Shown here: in pieces, positions 1 through 8,999 of the stretch
Numbering within the stretch: the first letter of the stretch is position 1
Layout: every line of letters begins with the position of its first letter
From: Bosea sp. AS-1
Lineage (GTDB): Bacteria; Pseudomonadota; Alphaproteobacteria; Rhizobiales; Beijerinckiaceae
Direction of reading: 5' to 3'
Assembly: GCF_002220095.1 (NCBI RefSeq)
Contig: NZ_CP022372.1
Location: 4,962,501-5,026,500, forward strand
DNA length: 64,000 nucleotides
The notes under the pieces: model-generated
Database searches by the model: none
What the model was told of the DNA's origin: nothing
Seen by the model: the letters and a program-made list of their open reading frames with translations, nothing else
Made by a program: the position numbers and the translations under genes

Positions 1-1226
1 GCCTGACCGAGGCGCTCGGCCTCGCGCTGCCGGGCAACGGCTCGACGCTCGCCACCCATGCCGACCGCAAGCGCCTCTTCGTCGAGGCCGGGCACCTGAT
101 CGTCGACATCGCCCGCCGCTACTATGACCAGAACGACGAGAGCGTGCTGCCGCGCAATGTCGGCTCGTTCAAGGCTTTCGAGAACGCGATGACGCTCGAT
201 ATCGCCATGGGCGGCTCGACCAATACCGTGCTGCACCTGCTGGCGGCGGCGCACGAGGCCGAGATCGACTTCACCATGGCCGATATCGACCGGCTGTCGC
301 GGCGCGTGCCCGTGCTCTGCAAGGTCGCGCCGGCCGTCGCCGACGTCCATATGGAAGACGTGCACCGCGCCGGCGGCATCATGGCGATCCTGGGCGAGCT
401 CGACCGCGCCGGGCTGATCGACACCTCGCTGCCGACCGTGCACAGCACGACGATGGCGGATGCGCTCTCGCGCTGGGACGTCAAGCAGACGACCAGCGAG
501 ACCGTGCGCTCGTTCTATAGCGCGGCTCCGGGCGGCGTGCCGACGCAGACGGCCTTCAGCCAGGAGCGCCGCTTCGAGGAACTGGATCTCGACCGCGAGA
601 AGGGCGTGATCCGTAACCTCGAGCACGCCTATTCCAAGGATGGCGGCCTGGCCGTGCTCTACGGCAACATCGCGCTGGACGGCTGCATCGTGAAGACGGC
701 AGGCGTCGATGCCTCGATCCTGAAGTTCTCGGGCCCGGCCGTGATCTTCGAGAGCCAGGATGCGGCGGTCGAGGGTATCCTCAATCGCAAGGTCAATCCC
801 GGCGATATCGTGCTGATCCGCTACGAGGGGCCGCGTGGTGGGCCGGGCATGCAGGAAATGCTCTACCCGACGAGCTATCTGAAGTCGAAGGGCCTCGGAA
901 AGGCTTGTGCGCTGGTCACCGACGGACGCTTCTCGGGCGGTTCGTCCGGCCTCTCGATCGGTCACGTCTCGCCGGAAGCGGCCGAGGGCGGCGCAATCGG
1001 CCTTGTCGAGAGCGGCGACATCATCGCGATCGACATCCCCAACCGGAGCATCACGCTCCAGGTCTCCGACGAGGAGCTGGCGCATCGGCGTGCCCATATG
1101 GAGGCCAAGGGCAAGGATGCCTGGAAGCCGGCGGCACCGCGCAAGCGCAAGGTCTCGACCGCGCTCAAGGCCTATGCCGCGATGGCGACCAGCGCCGCCA
1201 AGGGCGCAGTGCGCGCCGTCGACTGA
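1..1226 (+). CDS. ilvD: Dihydroxy-acid dehydratase, 3' part (truncated by window edge)
   Basis: The C-terminal ~407 residues of dihydroxy-acid dehydratase, an Fe-S enzyme that dehydrates dihydroxy acids to 2-keto acids in isoleucine/valine synthesis. The reading frame is open from base 3 and the true start lies upstream of the window. Family hallmarks are visible: an LPGNGS-type segment at the left edge, [12 protein letters not shown], a KFSGPA segment, [14 protein letters not shown], and TDGRFSGG followed by [11 protein letters not shown]. The C-terminus has a basic tail (about [21 protein letters not shown]) typical of alphaproteobacterial IlvD. A strong intrinsic terminator follows 25 bp after the stop. 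The family assignment is firm; edd (phosphogluconate dehydratase) is the paralog to exclude, and this C-terminal pattern fits IlvD better. Confidence 0.95.
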   Translation, partial: LTEALGLALPGNGSTLATHADRKRLFVEAGHLIVDIARRYYDQNDESVLPRNVGSFKAFENAMTLDIAMGGSTNTVLHLLAAAHEAEIDFTMADIDRLSRRVPVLCKVAPAVADVHMEDVHRAGGIMAILGELDRAGLIDTSLPTVHSTTMADALSRWDVKQTTSETVRSFYSAAPGGVPTQTAFSQERRFEELDLDREKGVIRNLEHAYSKDGGLAVLYGNIALDGCIVKTAGVDASILKFSGPAVIFESQDAAVEGILNRKVNPGDIVLIRYEGPRGGPGMQEMLYPTSYLKSKGLGKACALVTDGRFSGGSSGLSIGHVSPEAAEGGAIGLVESGDIIAIDIPNRSITLQVSDEELAHRRAHMEAKGKDAWKPAAPRKRKVSTALKAYAAMATSAAKGAVRAVD

Positions 1227-1250
1227 GCAGGCACGGCCTGAACGAATCTG

Positions 1251-1286
1251 GAGCGACCGGCCCGCAACGGCCGGTCGCTCTTTTTT
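1251..1286 (+). terminator. Intrinsic terminator of ilvD
   Basis: A perfect 12-bp GC-rich stem (1251-1262 with 1269-1280), a 6-nt loop and a run of six T follow the ilvD stop at 1226. This is a textbook rho-independent terminator. Confidence 0.93.
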
Positions 1287-1434
1287 CGGAGATCAAGTTT
1301 TCGTGTCACGCCTCCAGGGGAGGCATTTCTCCTTTTTTCGCGACCTGACTTGCTGCGGCGCGAAATTAGCGTTGCCGACGCGCTTCCCTGCCCCCTATGG
1401 AGCCTGCCGATCGCGCGCCAACCGGCCGGCCTGA

Positions 1435-2541
1435 ATGAACGCCCATATCGTCCCACCGCAAAGGCCCCAACGTTCGCGTTTCCGCTTCTTCGTCCCGATT
1501 CTGGCCGGGGCGACCTGGCGCGATCGCCTTGTCGCCTGTCTCGGCGCGCTGATCGGCATCGGCGCCACCGGGCTGATCTGCAGCCTTCTCATCGGCAACG
1601 ATCCGCATCTGCCGCTGATCATTGCGCCGATGGGGGCGTCGGCCCTGCTGCTCTTCGCGATTCCGTCGAGCCCGCTCGCACAACCCTGGCCGATCATCGG
1701 CGGCAATATTGTCTCGGCGCTGTCCGGGCTGCTCGTCACGCATTATGTCGCCGAGCCCGCCGTGGCAGCCGGGTGCTCCGTCGGGCTCGCCATCGCGGCC
1801 ATGTCGCTGCTGCGTTGCCTGCATCCGCCGGGTGGCTCGACGGCGCTCGCTGCTGCGCTGGGTGGACCCGTCGTCGCCACCTATGGAATCGGTTTTGCTC
1901 TCGTGCCTGTCGGGATCAACGCCGTCGTGCTGACGGCGCTGGGTATCCTGTTCCACCGGTTCTCGAGCCACAGCTACCCGCACCGCGCGGTGACAGCGGT
2001 CAACGCACACGGCACCAGGGATTTGCCGCCAACCCAGCGCGTCGGCTTCAACGAAGCGGATATCGACGCTGCGCTCGATGACCTGGGCGAGGCTTTCGAC
2101 ATCGACCGGCAAGATATCGACAAGCTGCTCCGGCAGGTCGAGATTCACGCGCTCTCACGGGCCCGCAACCTGCCGCGCTGCGCCGATATCATGTCCCGTG
2201 ACATCATCCGCATCGATCAGCACGGCGAGATCGAGGCGGCCCGTGGCCTGCTGCTGGAGCACGGTATCCGTGCGCTCCCGGTCGTCGACCGCGAAAACCG
2301 GCTGCTCGGCACCGTGGGTCTCAGAGAGCTGACGCGACCTGGACTGCGGGTCAGCGACGTCATGGCGCCGGCGCGCACCGCCTTCGCCACCGCTCCCGCG
2401 ACCGAGCTGATCGCGCCGCTGACCGACGGTTTCCACCATGCCGTCATCATCGTCGACGAAGCACGCCATCTGCTCGGGCTGGTGACGCAGAGCGACCTGC
2501 TCGCCATGCTGCTCAAGCCTTTGCGCCAGCAGGCCGCCTGA
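1435..2541 (+). CDS. HPP-family membrane protein with tandem CBS domains
   Basis: 368 aa. The N-terminal half (about residues 15-180) is an HPP-family integral membrane domain with four to five hydrophobic segments and the signature LHPPGGSTAL near residue 124. The C-terminal part (about 240-365) carries two CBS repeats (IMSRDIIRIDQHG and VMAPARTAF starts), which usually bind adenine nucleotides and gate an attached module. HPP proteins in other organisms have been linked to nitrite transport, but the substrate here cannot be told from sequence. It stands alone between ilvD and a secreted-protein gene. The stop codon is in a clear intergenic gap of 86 bp. Confidence 0.88.
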   Translation: MNAHIVPPQRPQRSRFRFFVPILAGATWRDRLVACLGALIGIGATGLICSLLIGNDPHLPLIIAPMGASALLLFAIPSSPLAQPWPIIGGNIVSALSGLLVTHYVAEPAVAAGCSVGLAIAAMSLLRCLHPPGGSTALAAALGGPVVATYGIGFALVPVGINAVVLTALGILFHRFSSHSYPHRAVTAVNAHGTRDLPPTQRVGFNEADIDAALDDLGEAFDIDRQDIDKLLRQVEIHALSRARNLPRCADIMSRDIIRIDQHGEIEAARGLLLEHGIRALPVVDRENRLLGTVGLRELTRPGLRVSDVMAPARTAFATAPATELIAPLTDGFHHAVIIVDEARHLLGLVTQSDLLAMLLKPLRQQAA

Positions 2542-2627
2542 CGCGAAAGCGGCTGCTGATCAAAAACGGTGCCACTGGCACCGATCCTGTTCTAACCTGC
2601 CGACAGGATCTGTAGGGAGGTAACTGG

Positions 2628-3566
2628 ATGCGGGCCGTCGCGGTCGCCCTGAGCTGTCTTTTGTCGCTACCGGCCAGCGCGGCCGGGCCATTCGGCAAGA
2701 TCGTCGTCGGAAACTGGTCGGGCGGAACCTTCACCAACGATACCACGGGCGCCTTCTCGCATTGCGCCGTGAGCGCGCGCTACAAGAGCGGCGTCACCAT
2801 GCTGACGTCGGTCACGGCCCAGTTCAGCTGGTTGCTCGGCTTCTCCAAACCCGACTGGACCTTGCGGACGGGCGAGACGCTGAAGCTGCGCCTCGTCTTC
2901 GACCGCAGCTCGACCATCGATGTCGTCGCAAACATCAAGTCGCCGACGCTGCTCACCATCGCCATGCCTGCACAATCGGCACTGATCGACGCCTTCCGGA
3001 AAGGGCGCTATCTCGAACTCGTCGCCAACGATGCTCGCTATACCTTTGCGCTGACCTCGACGGGCGAGATGCTGCCGGCGCTCGTCGAATGCGTGAAGCA
3101 GAGCGGCAATGTACGCGGGCCGATATCGCCTGGCGCGCCCGCCGAAGCCCGAGCGAACCCGCAGGCAACGGAAAAGGACAAGGCAGCCCGCGCGGAGAAG
3201 AAGGCCCTGCTGGAGAAGACCCGCGACCTGATCAGCGGGAAGATGCTCGCCTGCATCGGTCGGGAAGGTGCCTCGATGCTGCTCACCGACGAGAAGGCGG
3301 AGGTCGTGGCGAAAGCGGCGATGCTGTTCTGCAAGAGCGACGTCGATGCGCTGACCAATGCCACGATCGAGCTGATCGAGAACGAGGAAGGACGCCCGGC
3401 CAATCGCAGCGCTGTCCGCGAGGCCGCCGAGAAGCGCGTCCAGGAGGTGGTGACGGCGCATGTCATCCGCACCCGTGGCAACATGCTCAACAAGCGGGTG
3501 CCCCCGGGCAATTCGGTGCCGAGCCAGCCCTCCGACCCGGCATCCCGCCCTTCGCAGATGCTCTGA
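2628..3566 (+). CDS. Secreted protein of unknown function
   Basis: 312 aa with a clear signal peptide (a short basic start, a hydrophobic stretch VALSCLLSLPASAA, and cleavage probably after residue 19-20). The mature N-terminal ~135 residues look like a beta-rich domain containing a single Cys pair (C47 region and C151 region) and an NWSGG motif. The second half is charged and helical and includes an Ala/Glu/Lys-rich linker. I do not recognise an enzymatic signature. Proteins of this look are common in Hyphomicrobiales and are annotated as hypothetical. A preceding AGGGAGG at 2615-2621 acts as the ribosome binding site. The gene is convergent with the following secreted protein, and the two share a hairpin terminator. 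Confidence 0.75.
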   Translation: MRAVAVALSCLLSLPASAAGPFGKIVVGNWSGGTFTNDTTGAFSHCAVSARYKSGVTMLTSVTAQFSWLLGFSKPDWTLRTGETLKLRLVFDRSSTIDVVANIKSPTLLTIAMPAQSALIDAFRKGRYLELVANDARYTFALTSTGEMLPALVECVKQSGNVRGPISPGAPAEARANPQATEKDKAARAEKKALLEKTRDLISGKMLACIGREGASMLLTDEKAEVVAKAAMLFCKSDVDALTNATIELIENEEGRPANRSAVREAAEKRVQEVVTAHVIRTRGNMLNKRVPPGNSVPSQPSDPASRPSQML

Positions 3567-3573
3567 AATGCAA

Positions 3574-3600
3574 AACGCCGCGCCAGGAAGGCGCGGCGTT
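3574..3600. terminator. Bidirectional hairpin terminator between convergent genes
   Basis: A perfect 11-bp stem (AACGCCGCGCC at 3574-3584 with its complement at 3590-3600) and a 5-nt loop sit between two convergent genes. There is A/T on both flanks but no long T-run, so it is a plausible shared terminator. Confidence 0.75.
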
Positions 3601-3620
3601 CGATTCCGGTGAGGGTCGGA

Positions 3621-4076
3621 TCAGCCCTTGAGCTTGGCGTTGCACTGGCTCCAGTAGCCGCCGCCCTTCTCGATCCACTTCAGATCGCCATTGGCATTCG
3701 CAGCCTTGTTGGCGTTGTACTGGTCGACGCAGGTCTTGAGGCGCGCCTTGCCAGCCGTCTCGCTCGAGTATTTCTGTGACACCGCCTTCGGGAACACGGC
3801 GGCCTTGGCCTTGCCGGCCGGCTTCGCAGCCGGAGCGGCGGCAGGCGTCGCAGGCTCCGCCGGCATGGCCGCCGCAGCCTCGTCATCAGCGGCATCGTCG
3901 TCGCCACACTGGGCCTTGCGGAAGTCGTTCCACTTCTGGCCCTTGAGCGTGTTGGCCTTCTTGGCGTCCTGGTACTTGACGCTGCATTCCTTCATCGTCA
4001 GGGCCGAGGCCGGCGACGCCGCGAAGGACGCCAGCGCAAGCGCCGACGCGGATGCGAGAATGAAAGTCCTGAACAT
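3621..4076 (-). CDS. Small secreted protein with two Cys-pair repeats
   Basis: 151 aa from the ATG at 4076 (an in-frame ATG 12 bp upstream is less likely because it would precede the basic signal start MFRTF). Signal peptide of about 25 residues ending ASPASA. The mature protein has two related segments. Each has a Cys, a KYQDAK/QYNANK-type helix, a Lys-Trp pair and a second Cys (MKECSVKYQDAK with KWNDFRKAQC; LKTCVDQYNANK with KWIEKGGGYWSQC). They are separated by a long Ala/Pro linker rich in DDD and PAAAPAAK. This resembles small periplasmic proteins widespread in Hyphomicrobiales. Function is unknown and no catalytic residues are evident. Confidence 0.75.
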   Translation of the reverse strand: MFRTFILASASALALASFAASPASALTMKECSVKYQDAKKANTLKGQKWNDFRKAQCGDDDAADDEAAAAMPAEPATPAAAPAAKPAGKAKAAVFPKAVSQKYSSETAGKARLKTCVDQYNANKAANANGDLKWIEKGGGYWSQCNAKLKG

Positions 4077-4307
4077 GGCGTTCTCCATGGCAAAGCGTAG
4101 CTGCCGCCGATCGGCATGCCACCCCTATTCGGGCCGGAAAGCAAGTCCCTTCCGGCGCTGACGACAACGATTCAGGTGACGCCGGGTTCCCAGAGGAATT
4201 GCCTCGTGGAAAGCCCTCGGCCGGGAAACCGAAAACCACCCGGCCTCGCTTGCCCGGCCCGCGGCTTTGCCGTCATGGTGCCGGCCTTGCGAAACAACGG
4301 AGACAGC

Positions 4308-4751
4308 ATGGCGAGACCGTCCGACGCGGCGAAGGACCGGGACCTGATCCGCATCCTTTCCGAGAATGCACGCCTGCCCCTCTCGGACATCGCCAAGATG
4401 CTCGGCGTCTCGCGCGCGACCGTGCAGGGCCGGCTTGCGCGGCTCGAACGCGACGGGATCATCGCCGGCTATACGACCATTCTCGGCAGCGCGGCGCGGC
4501 CCGCCACGACGATCGCGGCACTGGTGATGATCGAGCTCGAGGTCAAGCGACAGGGCGGCGTCGTCGCGGCTCTGAAGAAGCGGCCGGAGGTCGTGCAATG
4601 CTACACGCTGAGCGGCCATTTCGACCTCTATGTAAAGGTGGAGTGTGAGACCGCCAGCGATCTCGATGCGGTGATCGACTGGATCGCCGAGATGGACGGC
4701 GTCAGGCGCACGACATCCTCCGTGATTCTGGCGCAGAAATTCGAGCGCTGA
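4308..4751 (+). CDS. Lrp/AsnC-family transcriptional regulator
   Basis: 147 aa. N-terminal winged HTH (residues 8-60; a LSDIAKMLGVSRATVQGRL recognition unit) followed by an AsnC/RAM ligand-binding domain (about 70-145; a CYTLSGHFDLYVKVEC core). The start at 4308 is chosen because it follows GGAGACAGC and gives the family's normal length; the open frame extends upstream but lacks homology there. It is followed on the same strand, after 174 bp, by a saccharopine-dehydrogenase-like gene. Lrp-type regulators are often local regulators of an adjacent amino-acid gene, so it may control that gene in response to lysine or a relative. The effector is inferred from context only. Confidence 0.92.
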   Translation: MARPSDAAKDRDLIRILSENARLPLSDIAKMLGVSRATVQGRLARLERDGIIAGYTTILGSAARPATTIAALVMIELEVKRQGGVVAALKKRPEVVQCYTLSGHFDLYVKVECETASDLDAVIDWIAEMDGVRRTTSSVILAQKFER

Positions 4752-4805
4752 AGCTGCCGATTCCTGGCGCGCAGGCAGTTATCCTGCGATTTGGACAATA
4801 TCCCT

Positions 4806-4837
4806 TCGATATGAGCCAGCATAAGCCATCATATCGA
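4806..4837. promoter_or_regulatory. Inverted repeat, candidate Lrp-type operator
   Basis: TCGATATGA (4806-4814) and its exact complement TCATATCGA (4829-4837) are separated by 14 bp, with 23 bp between half-site centres, about two helical turns. It lies between the Lrp/AsnC gene and the saccharopine-dehydrogenase-like gene, where a local regulator would bind. Confidence 0.55.
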
Positions 4838-4925
4838 CGATCCGCCCGTTAAATGATGCAGCCCTTCACTCCAGCATGGCCTCAGGGAACGGTCCGCCGC
4901 GGACCGGCCATGACAGGAGATCGCC

Positions 4926-6056
4926 ATGACCATCCAGAAGCAGCGTGTCGCCGTTCTCGGCGCGGGCCAGATCGGCGCCATCATCGCCGGCATGCTGGCC
5001 GATCAGGGACATGAGGTCACGCTGGCCGACGCCTCGCAGGCCCAGCTCGCCCATGCCGCCGGCAAGCGCTTCGGCACGGCGGTCGTCGACGCCTCCGACC
5101 TCGCGGCTCTGCGCTCCTTCCTCGCGGATCGCGACATCGTCGTCAGCGCCTGCCCCTATTTCCTCAACAAGGGCATCGCCAAGGTCGCGGCCGAAACCAA
5201 GACGCATTATTTCGACCTGACCGAGGACGTCGCCACCACCTCCTATATCAAGGAGCTCGGCGAGACCGCTCCGGTCGCGCTCGTGCCGCAATGCGGCCTC
5301 GCCCCCGGCTTCATCTGCATTCTCGGCGCCGACATGGCCGCGCGTTTCGAGAATGTGCGCACCATCAAGATGCGCGTCGGCGCGCTGCCACTCTACCCGA
5401 CCAATGCGCTGCGCTACAACGTGACCTGGTCGGTCGACGGCCTGATCAACGAATACTGCAACCCTTGCGAAATCGTCTTCGACGGCCAGCCGACGCTGGT
5501 GCCGGCGCTGGAAGGCATCGAGAGCGTCATGATCGACGGCGTCGGCTACGAGGCCTTCAACACCTCGGGCGGGCTCGGCACGCTGACCGAGACGCTGGCC
5601 GGCAAGGTCCGCAACATGAGCTACAAGACACTACGCTATCCCGGCCATGCCGAGATCATGAAGCTCCTGCTGCGCGACCTCGAGCTCGCCGACGACCGCG
5701 AGACGATGCGGCGCATCCTCAGCCACTCGGCCCCCTTCACCCGCAAGGACGTGGTGGTGATCTTCGTCACCGGCGTCGGCGAGCGCAACGGCCGGCTGGA
5801 AGAGGAAAGCGTCGTGCTGCGCTATGACGGCAATGACGAGCTCGGCGCCATCCAATTGACCACGGCCTCGGGCTGTGTCGCCATGATCGAGCTGTTCCTG
5901 GCCGGCAAGCTGCCCGCCAAGGGTTTCGTGCGGCAGGAGGATGCGGTCCTCGCCGACTTCCTGGCAACGAAGGCCGGCACGCGGCTGGTGCGCGAGGCGC
6001 GCGGCGCCGACGCGACCGCGCTCGGCCATACGCTGGCGATCAAGGCGGCAGCCTGA
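4926..6056 (+). CDS. Saccharopine dehydrogenase-like NAD(P)-dependent oxidoreductase
   Basis: 376 aa. An N-terminal Rossmann fold with the nucleotide-binding motif VLGAGQIGAIIAGML (residues 9-23) is followed by the saccharopine dehydrogenase catalytic/C-terminal domain with YFDLTEDV and QCGLAPGF signatures. Members of this family include saccharopine reductases and lysine 6-dehydrogenases acting on lysine or its adducts; the exact substrate cannot be read from sequence. An AGGAGA ribosome binding site lies 7 nt before the ATG. The upstream Lrp-type gene and inverted repeat suggest amino-acid-responsive control and a role in lysine or related amino-acid breakdown. This fits the usual length of single-domain bacterial members. 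Confidence 0.87.
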   Translation: MTIQKQRVAVLGAGQIGAIIAGMLADQGHEVTLADASQAQLAHAAGKRFGTAVVDASDLAALRSFLADRDIVVSACPYFLNKGIAKVAAETKTHYFDLTEDVATTSYIKELGETAPVALVPQCGLAPGFICILGADMAARFENVRTIKMRVGALPLYPTNALRYNVTWSVDGLINEYCNPCEIVFDGQPTLVPALEGIESVMIDGVGYEAFNTSGGLGTLTETLAGKVRNMSYKTLRYPGHAEIMKLLLRDLELADDRETMRRILSHSAPFTRKDVVVIFVTGVGERNGRLEEESVVLRYDGNDELGAIQLTTASGCVAMIELFLAGKLPAKGFVRQEDAVLADFLATKAGTRLVREARGADATALGHTLAIKAAA

Positions 6057-6188
6057 CGGAAGGCACCGGCCAGGCGCGGGGCGGGCCTGAACGAGGCCCC
6101 CCTCACGCCCTTGTGTGCAGACGTGTGGGACAGGCGCCCCGCGCTTCGGCTATGCGGGAATGATGATCCCGCACGATGGAGAGCGGCC

Positions 6189-7154
6189 GTGACTGCCCCG
6201 CCATCCACCCAGAGCGCAGCCGCCCCCGGCAAAGCCGGACGGGCGGGTGCGCCGACAGCGCCGGCCGGCAAGATGGCCGCGCTGAAAGGCTGGCTGCCCT
6301 GGCTCGACCGGCAGGGCCGGTTTTCGGCCCTGCGGGCGGCCGCCTTTGCGCTGACGCTGCTGCCTGCGGTGCTCGTCCTTTACGCCGCCTGGATGGGGCA
6401 GCTCGGCTCGAAACCCTGGACCGAGGCGATTCATCGCGTCGGGACCTGGGCGGTCAGGCTGCTCATCCTGTCGCTGGCGATCTCGCCGCTCAGACGCCTC
6501 CTCGACTGGAACAAGCTGATCGGTATCCGGCGTATGCTCGGCCTCTCCGTCATGGCCTATGCGCTGGGCCATCTCGGGCTGTATTGTATCGACATGGCCT
6601 TCGACTGGGGGCTGATCGTCTCCGAGATCGTCAAACGCTTCTATCTGACGATCGGCTTCGTCGCACTGCTCGGCCTCTGCGCGCTCGGCGCGACCTCGAC
6701 CGACGGGATGATCCGCCGGCTCGGCAAGAACTGGCAGCGATTGCACAATCTCGTCTATCCGATCGCAGCGATCGCGCTGCTGCATTTCGCGCTGCAGTCG
6801 AAGATCGACGTTACCGAACCCGTGCTGATGAGCGGGCTGTTCATCCTGCTCCTGCTCTACCGCGGTCTCTATCGCTGGAAGCTGCCGGTCTCCCTGCCCG
6901 CCCTCGCCGGCATTGCCCTGCTCGCCGGGCTCGCGACCGCGCTTCTGGAAACCGGCTGGTACGCGCTGACCAGCGGCGTCTCGCCCTGGCTCGTCTTCCA
7001 GGCCAATGCCGACATCCTGACCTATTGGGACTATGCTTCGATCCGGCCGGCCCATTGGGTCGCGCTGGCAGGCCTCGCGGTCGCCGTGGCCCATGCCTGG
7101 CGCGCCCGCAAGCCGCGGGCCCGCCGCCAGGCCCGGCAAGCTGTGACGGCCTGA
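6189..7154 (+). CDS. msrQ: MsrQ-like haem-binding membrane subunit (ferric reductase-like domain)
   Basis: 321 aa from a GTG start at 6189 preceded by GGAGAG; an ATG at 6273 is an alternative. A ferric-reductase-like transmembrane domain contains about six to eight hydrophobic helices. His residues suited to b-haem ligation are visible in AIHRVGTW, YALGHLGLY, RLHNLVYPIA and LLHFALQ. MsrQ passes electrons from the quinone pool or flavin reductase to the periplasmic methionine sulfoxide reductase MsrP. The usual partner gene msrP is not adjacent. The C-terminus is extended with a further helix pair and a basic tail. The call as MsrQ rather than another ferric reductase-like protein rests on length and the His pattern. 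Confidence 0.8.
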   Translation: MTAPPSTQSAAAPGKAGRAGAPTAPAGKMAALKGWLPWLDRQGRFSALRAAAFALTLLPAVLVLYAAWMGQLGSKPWTEAIHRVGTWAVRLLILSLAISPLRRLLDWNKLIGIRRMLGLSVMAYALGHLGLYCIDMAFDWGLIVSEIVKRFYLTIGFVALLGLCALGATSTDGMIRRLGKNWQRLHNLVYPIAAIALLHFALQSKIDVTEPVLMSGLFILLLLYRGLYRWKLPVSLPALAGIALLAGLATALLETGWYALTSGVSPWLVFQANADILTYWDYASIRPAHWVALAGLAVAVAHAWRARKPRARRQARQAVTA

Positions 7155-7250
7155 GGACACAGCGGCGGCTCGCGCAAAAACTTTCCCAGTTTCGCCGTTT
7201 TCGAAACCGAAAACGGTTCCCTGCGCGCGCCCTCATGCTAACCCTATCCC

Positions 7251-8990
7251 ATGCCTGATGATTTGCATGCCCAGCCGACGGCCGATGTGGCGGAAGCCGA
7301 GCTCGCTTCGGAGGGGATAGCCCCTTCCGAAAACCGCTCCTCCCCCTTCGTTCCGCTGCGGCAGCCGATCTTCCGCGCCGTCTGGTTCGCGAGCCTCGCC
7401 TCGAATTTCGGCGGCCTCGTCCAGGCGGTCGGCGCCTCCTGGATGATGGCCTCGATCTCACCCTCGGCCGAGATGGTGGCGCTGGTCCAGGCCTCGACGA
7501 CGCTGCCGGTGATGCTATTCTCGCTCGCCGCCGGCGCGATCTCCGACAACTACGATCGCCGGCGGATCATGTTGACGGCGCAGGGCTTCATGCTGGCCGT
7601 CTCGGTCGGCCTCGCGGTCAGCGCCTGGCTTGGGCTGATCACACCCTGGCTGCTGTTGAGCTTCACCTTCCTGATCGGCTGCGGCACCGCCCTTAACAAC
7701 CCGGCCTGGCAATCCTCGGTCGGCGACATGGTGCCACGCCGCGACGTGCCGGCGGCGGTGACGCTGAACAGCGTCGCCTTCAACATCGCCCGCAGCGTCG
7801 GCCCCGCCATCGGCGGCGCCATCGTCGCTGCGGCCGGCGCGGTTGCCGCCTTCGTCATCAACGCCTTCTCCTATATCGGCCTGATCACCGTGCTCGCCCG
7901 CTGGCAACCGCCGAAGGTCGAGCGCGTGCTGCCGCGCGAGACGCTGTTCATCGCCATGGGCGCGGGCGTGCGCTATGTCGCCATGTCGCCGAATATCCGT
8001 GCGGTGATCTTGCGTGCCTTTGCGTTCGGTTTCGGCGCCATCGTCGGCCTCGCCCTCCTGCCGCTGGTGGCGCGCGACCTGATCCGCGGCGGCCCGCTGA
8101 CCTATGGCATCCTGCTCGGAGGTTTCGGCGCCGGCGCCGTCGCCGGAGCCTTCATGAGTGCCCGCCTGCGCCGCGCGATGAGCACGGAGGCGCTGGTCCG
8201 CTCCACCTTCATCGCCTACGCAGTCGGCATTCTCATCGTCGCGTTCAGCCGCACGATCTGGATGACGATGCCCGGGCTGTTCATCTGCGGCGCCTGCTGG
8301 GTGCTGGCGCTCTCCACCTTCAACGCCACGGTGCAGCTCTCGGCGCCGCGCTGGGTCGTGGGCCGGGCACTGGCGATCTATCAAATGGCGACCTTCGGCG
8401 GCATGGCGCTGGGAAGCTGGGCCTGGGGCCGCACGGCCCTGCTTTCCGGGACGGACCGGGGCCTGCAGCTTTCCGCCATCGCGCTGCTGATCGGCGCCGG
8501 CCTCGGTCTACGCTACCGGCTGCCGCCGCTGGAAGAGCTCAACCTGGACCCTCTCAGCCGCTGGCGGGAGCCCAAGGTCGCGGTCGATATCGAGCCGCGT
8601 AGCGGTCCGGTGATCGTCACCGTCGAGTACATCATCAAGCCGGAGGACGTCGTCGCCTTCCTGAACGTGATGGCGGAGCGCCGCCGCATCCGCCGGCGCG
8701 ACGGCGCCCGGCACTGGACGCTGCTGCGGGACCTGACCGACCCGACGCTCTGGTTCGAGCGCTACGACAGCCCGACCTGGGTCGAATATGTGCGCCAGAA
8801 CCAGCGCGTGACGCAGGCCGATGCCGAGATCGGCGAGCGCGTCCGGGCGCTCCATAGCGGACCGAACCCACCGGTCGTCCATCGCATGATCGAGCGGCAG
8901 ACCGCCTCGCTCACCTCGGCGGCGGCGACCGTTCCCATGGCTCCAGCGGCCGTGCCCAAGCCGCTGGGCGATCCGTCCCGCGCCGGCTGA
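7251..8990 (+). CDS. MFS exporter with C-terminal monooxygenase-like domain
   Basis: 579 aa. Residues ~30-425 form a 12-helix major facilitator of the EntS/TMP type, with the loop 2-3 motif GAISDNYDRRRIM. A soluble C-terminal region (~440-545) reads like the antibiotic-biosynthesis-monooxygenase-like ferredoxin fold seen fused to this MFS subgroup (VIVTVEYIIKPEDVVAFLNVM, then RRIRRRDGARHW). The final ~30 residues are Ala/Pro-rich. It probably exports a small hydrophobic compound or siderophore, but the substrate is unknown. It is convergent with uppP, with only 9 bp between stops. Confidence 0.87.
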   Translation: MPDDLHAQPTADVAEAELASEGIAPSENRSSPFVPLRQPIFRAVWFASLASNFGGLVQAVGASWMMASISPSAEMVALVQASTTLPVMLFSLAAGAISDNYDRRRIMLTAQGFMLAVSVGLAVSAWLGLITPWLLLSFTFLIGCGTALNNPAWQSSVGDMVPRRDVPAAVTLNSVAFNIARSVGPAIGGAIVAAAGAVAAFVINAFSYIGLITVLARWQPPKVERVLPRETLFIAMGAGVRYVAMSPNIRAVILRAFAFGFGAIVGLALLPLVARDLIRGGPLTYGILLGGFGAGAVAGAFMSARLRRAMSTEALVRSTFIAYAVGILIVAFSRTIWMTMPGLFICGACWVLALSTFNATVQLSAPRWVVGRALAIYQMATFGGMALGSWAWGRTALLSGTDRGLQLSAIALLIGAGLGLRYRLPPLEELNLDPLSRWREPKVAVDIEPRSGPVIVTVEYIIKPEDVVAFLNVMAERRRIRRRDGARHWTLLRDLTDPTLWFERYDSPTWVEYVRQNQRVTQADAEIGERVRALHSGPNPPVVHRMIERQTASLTSAAATVPMAPAAVPKPLGDPSRAG

Positions 8991-8999
8991 CGAGAGCGT

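Noticed and set aside
4890..4906. CGGTCC-GCCGC-GGACCG palindrome before the saccharopine dehydrogenase-like gene as a terminator
   Set aside because: No T-run, and it lies in the probable 5' leader; it may be a chance GC-rich hairpin.
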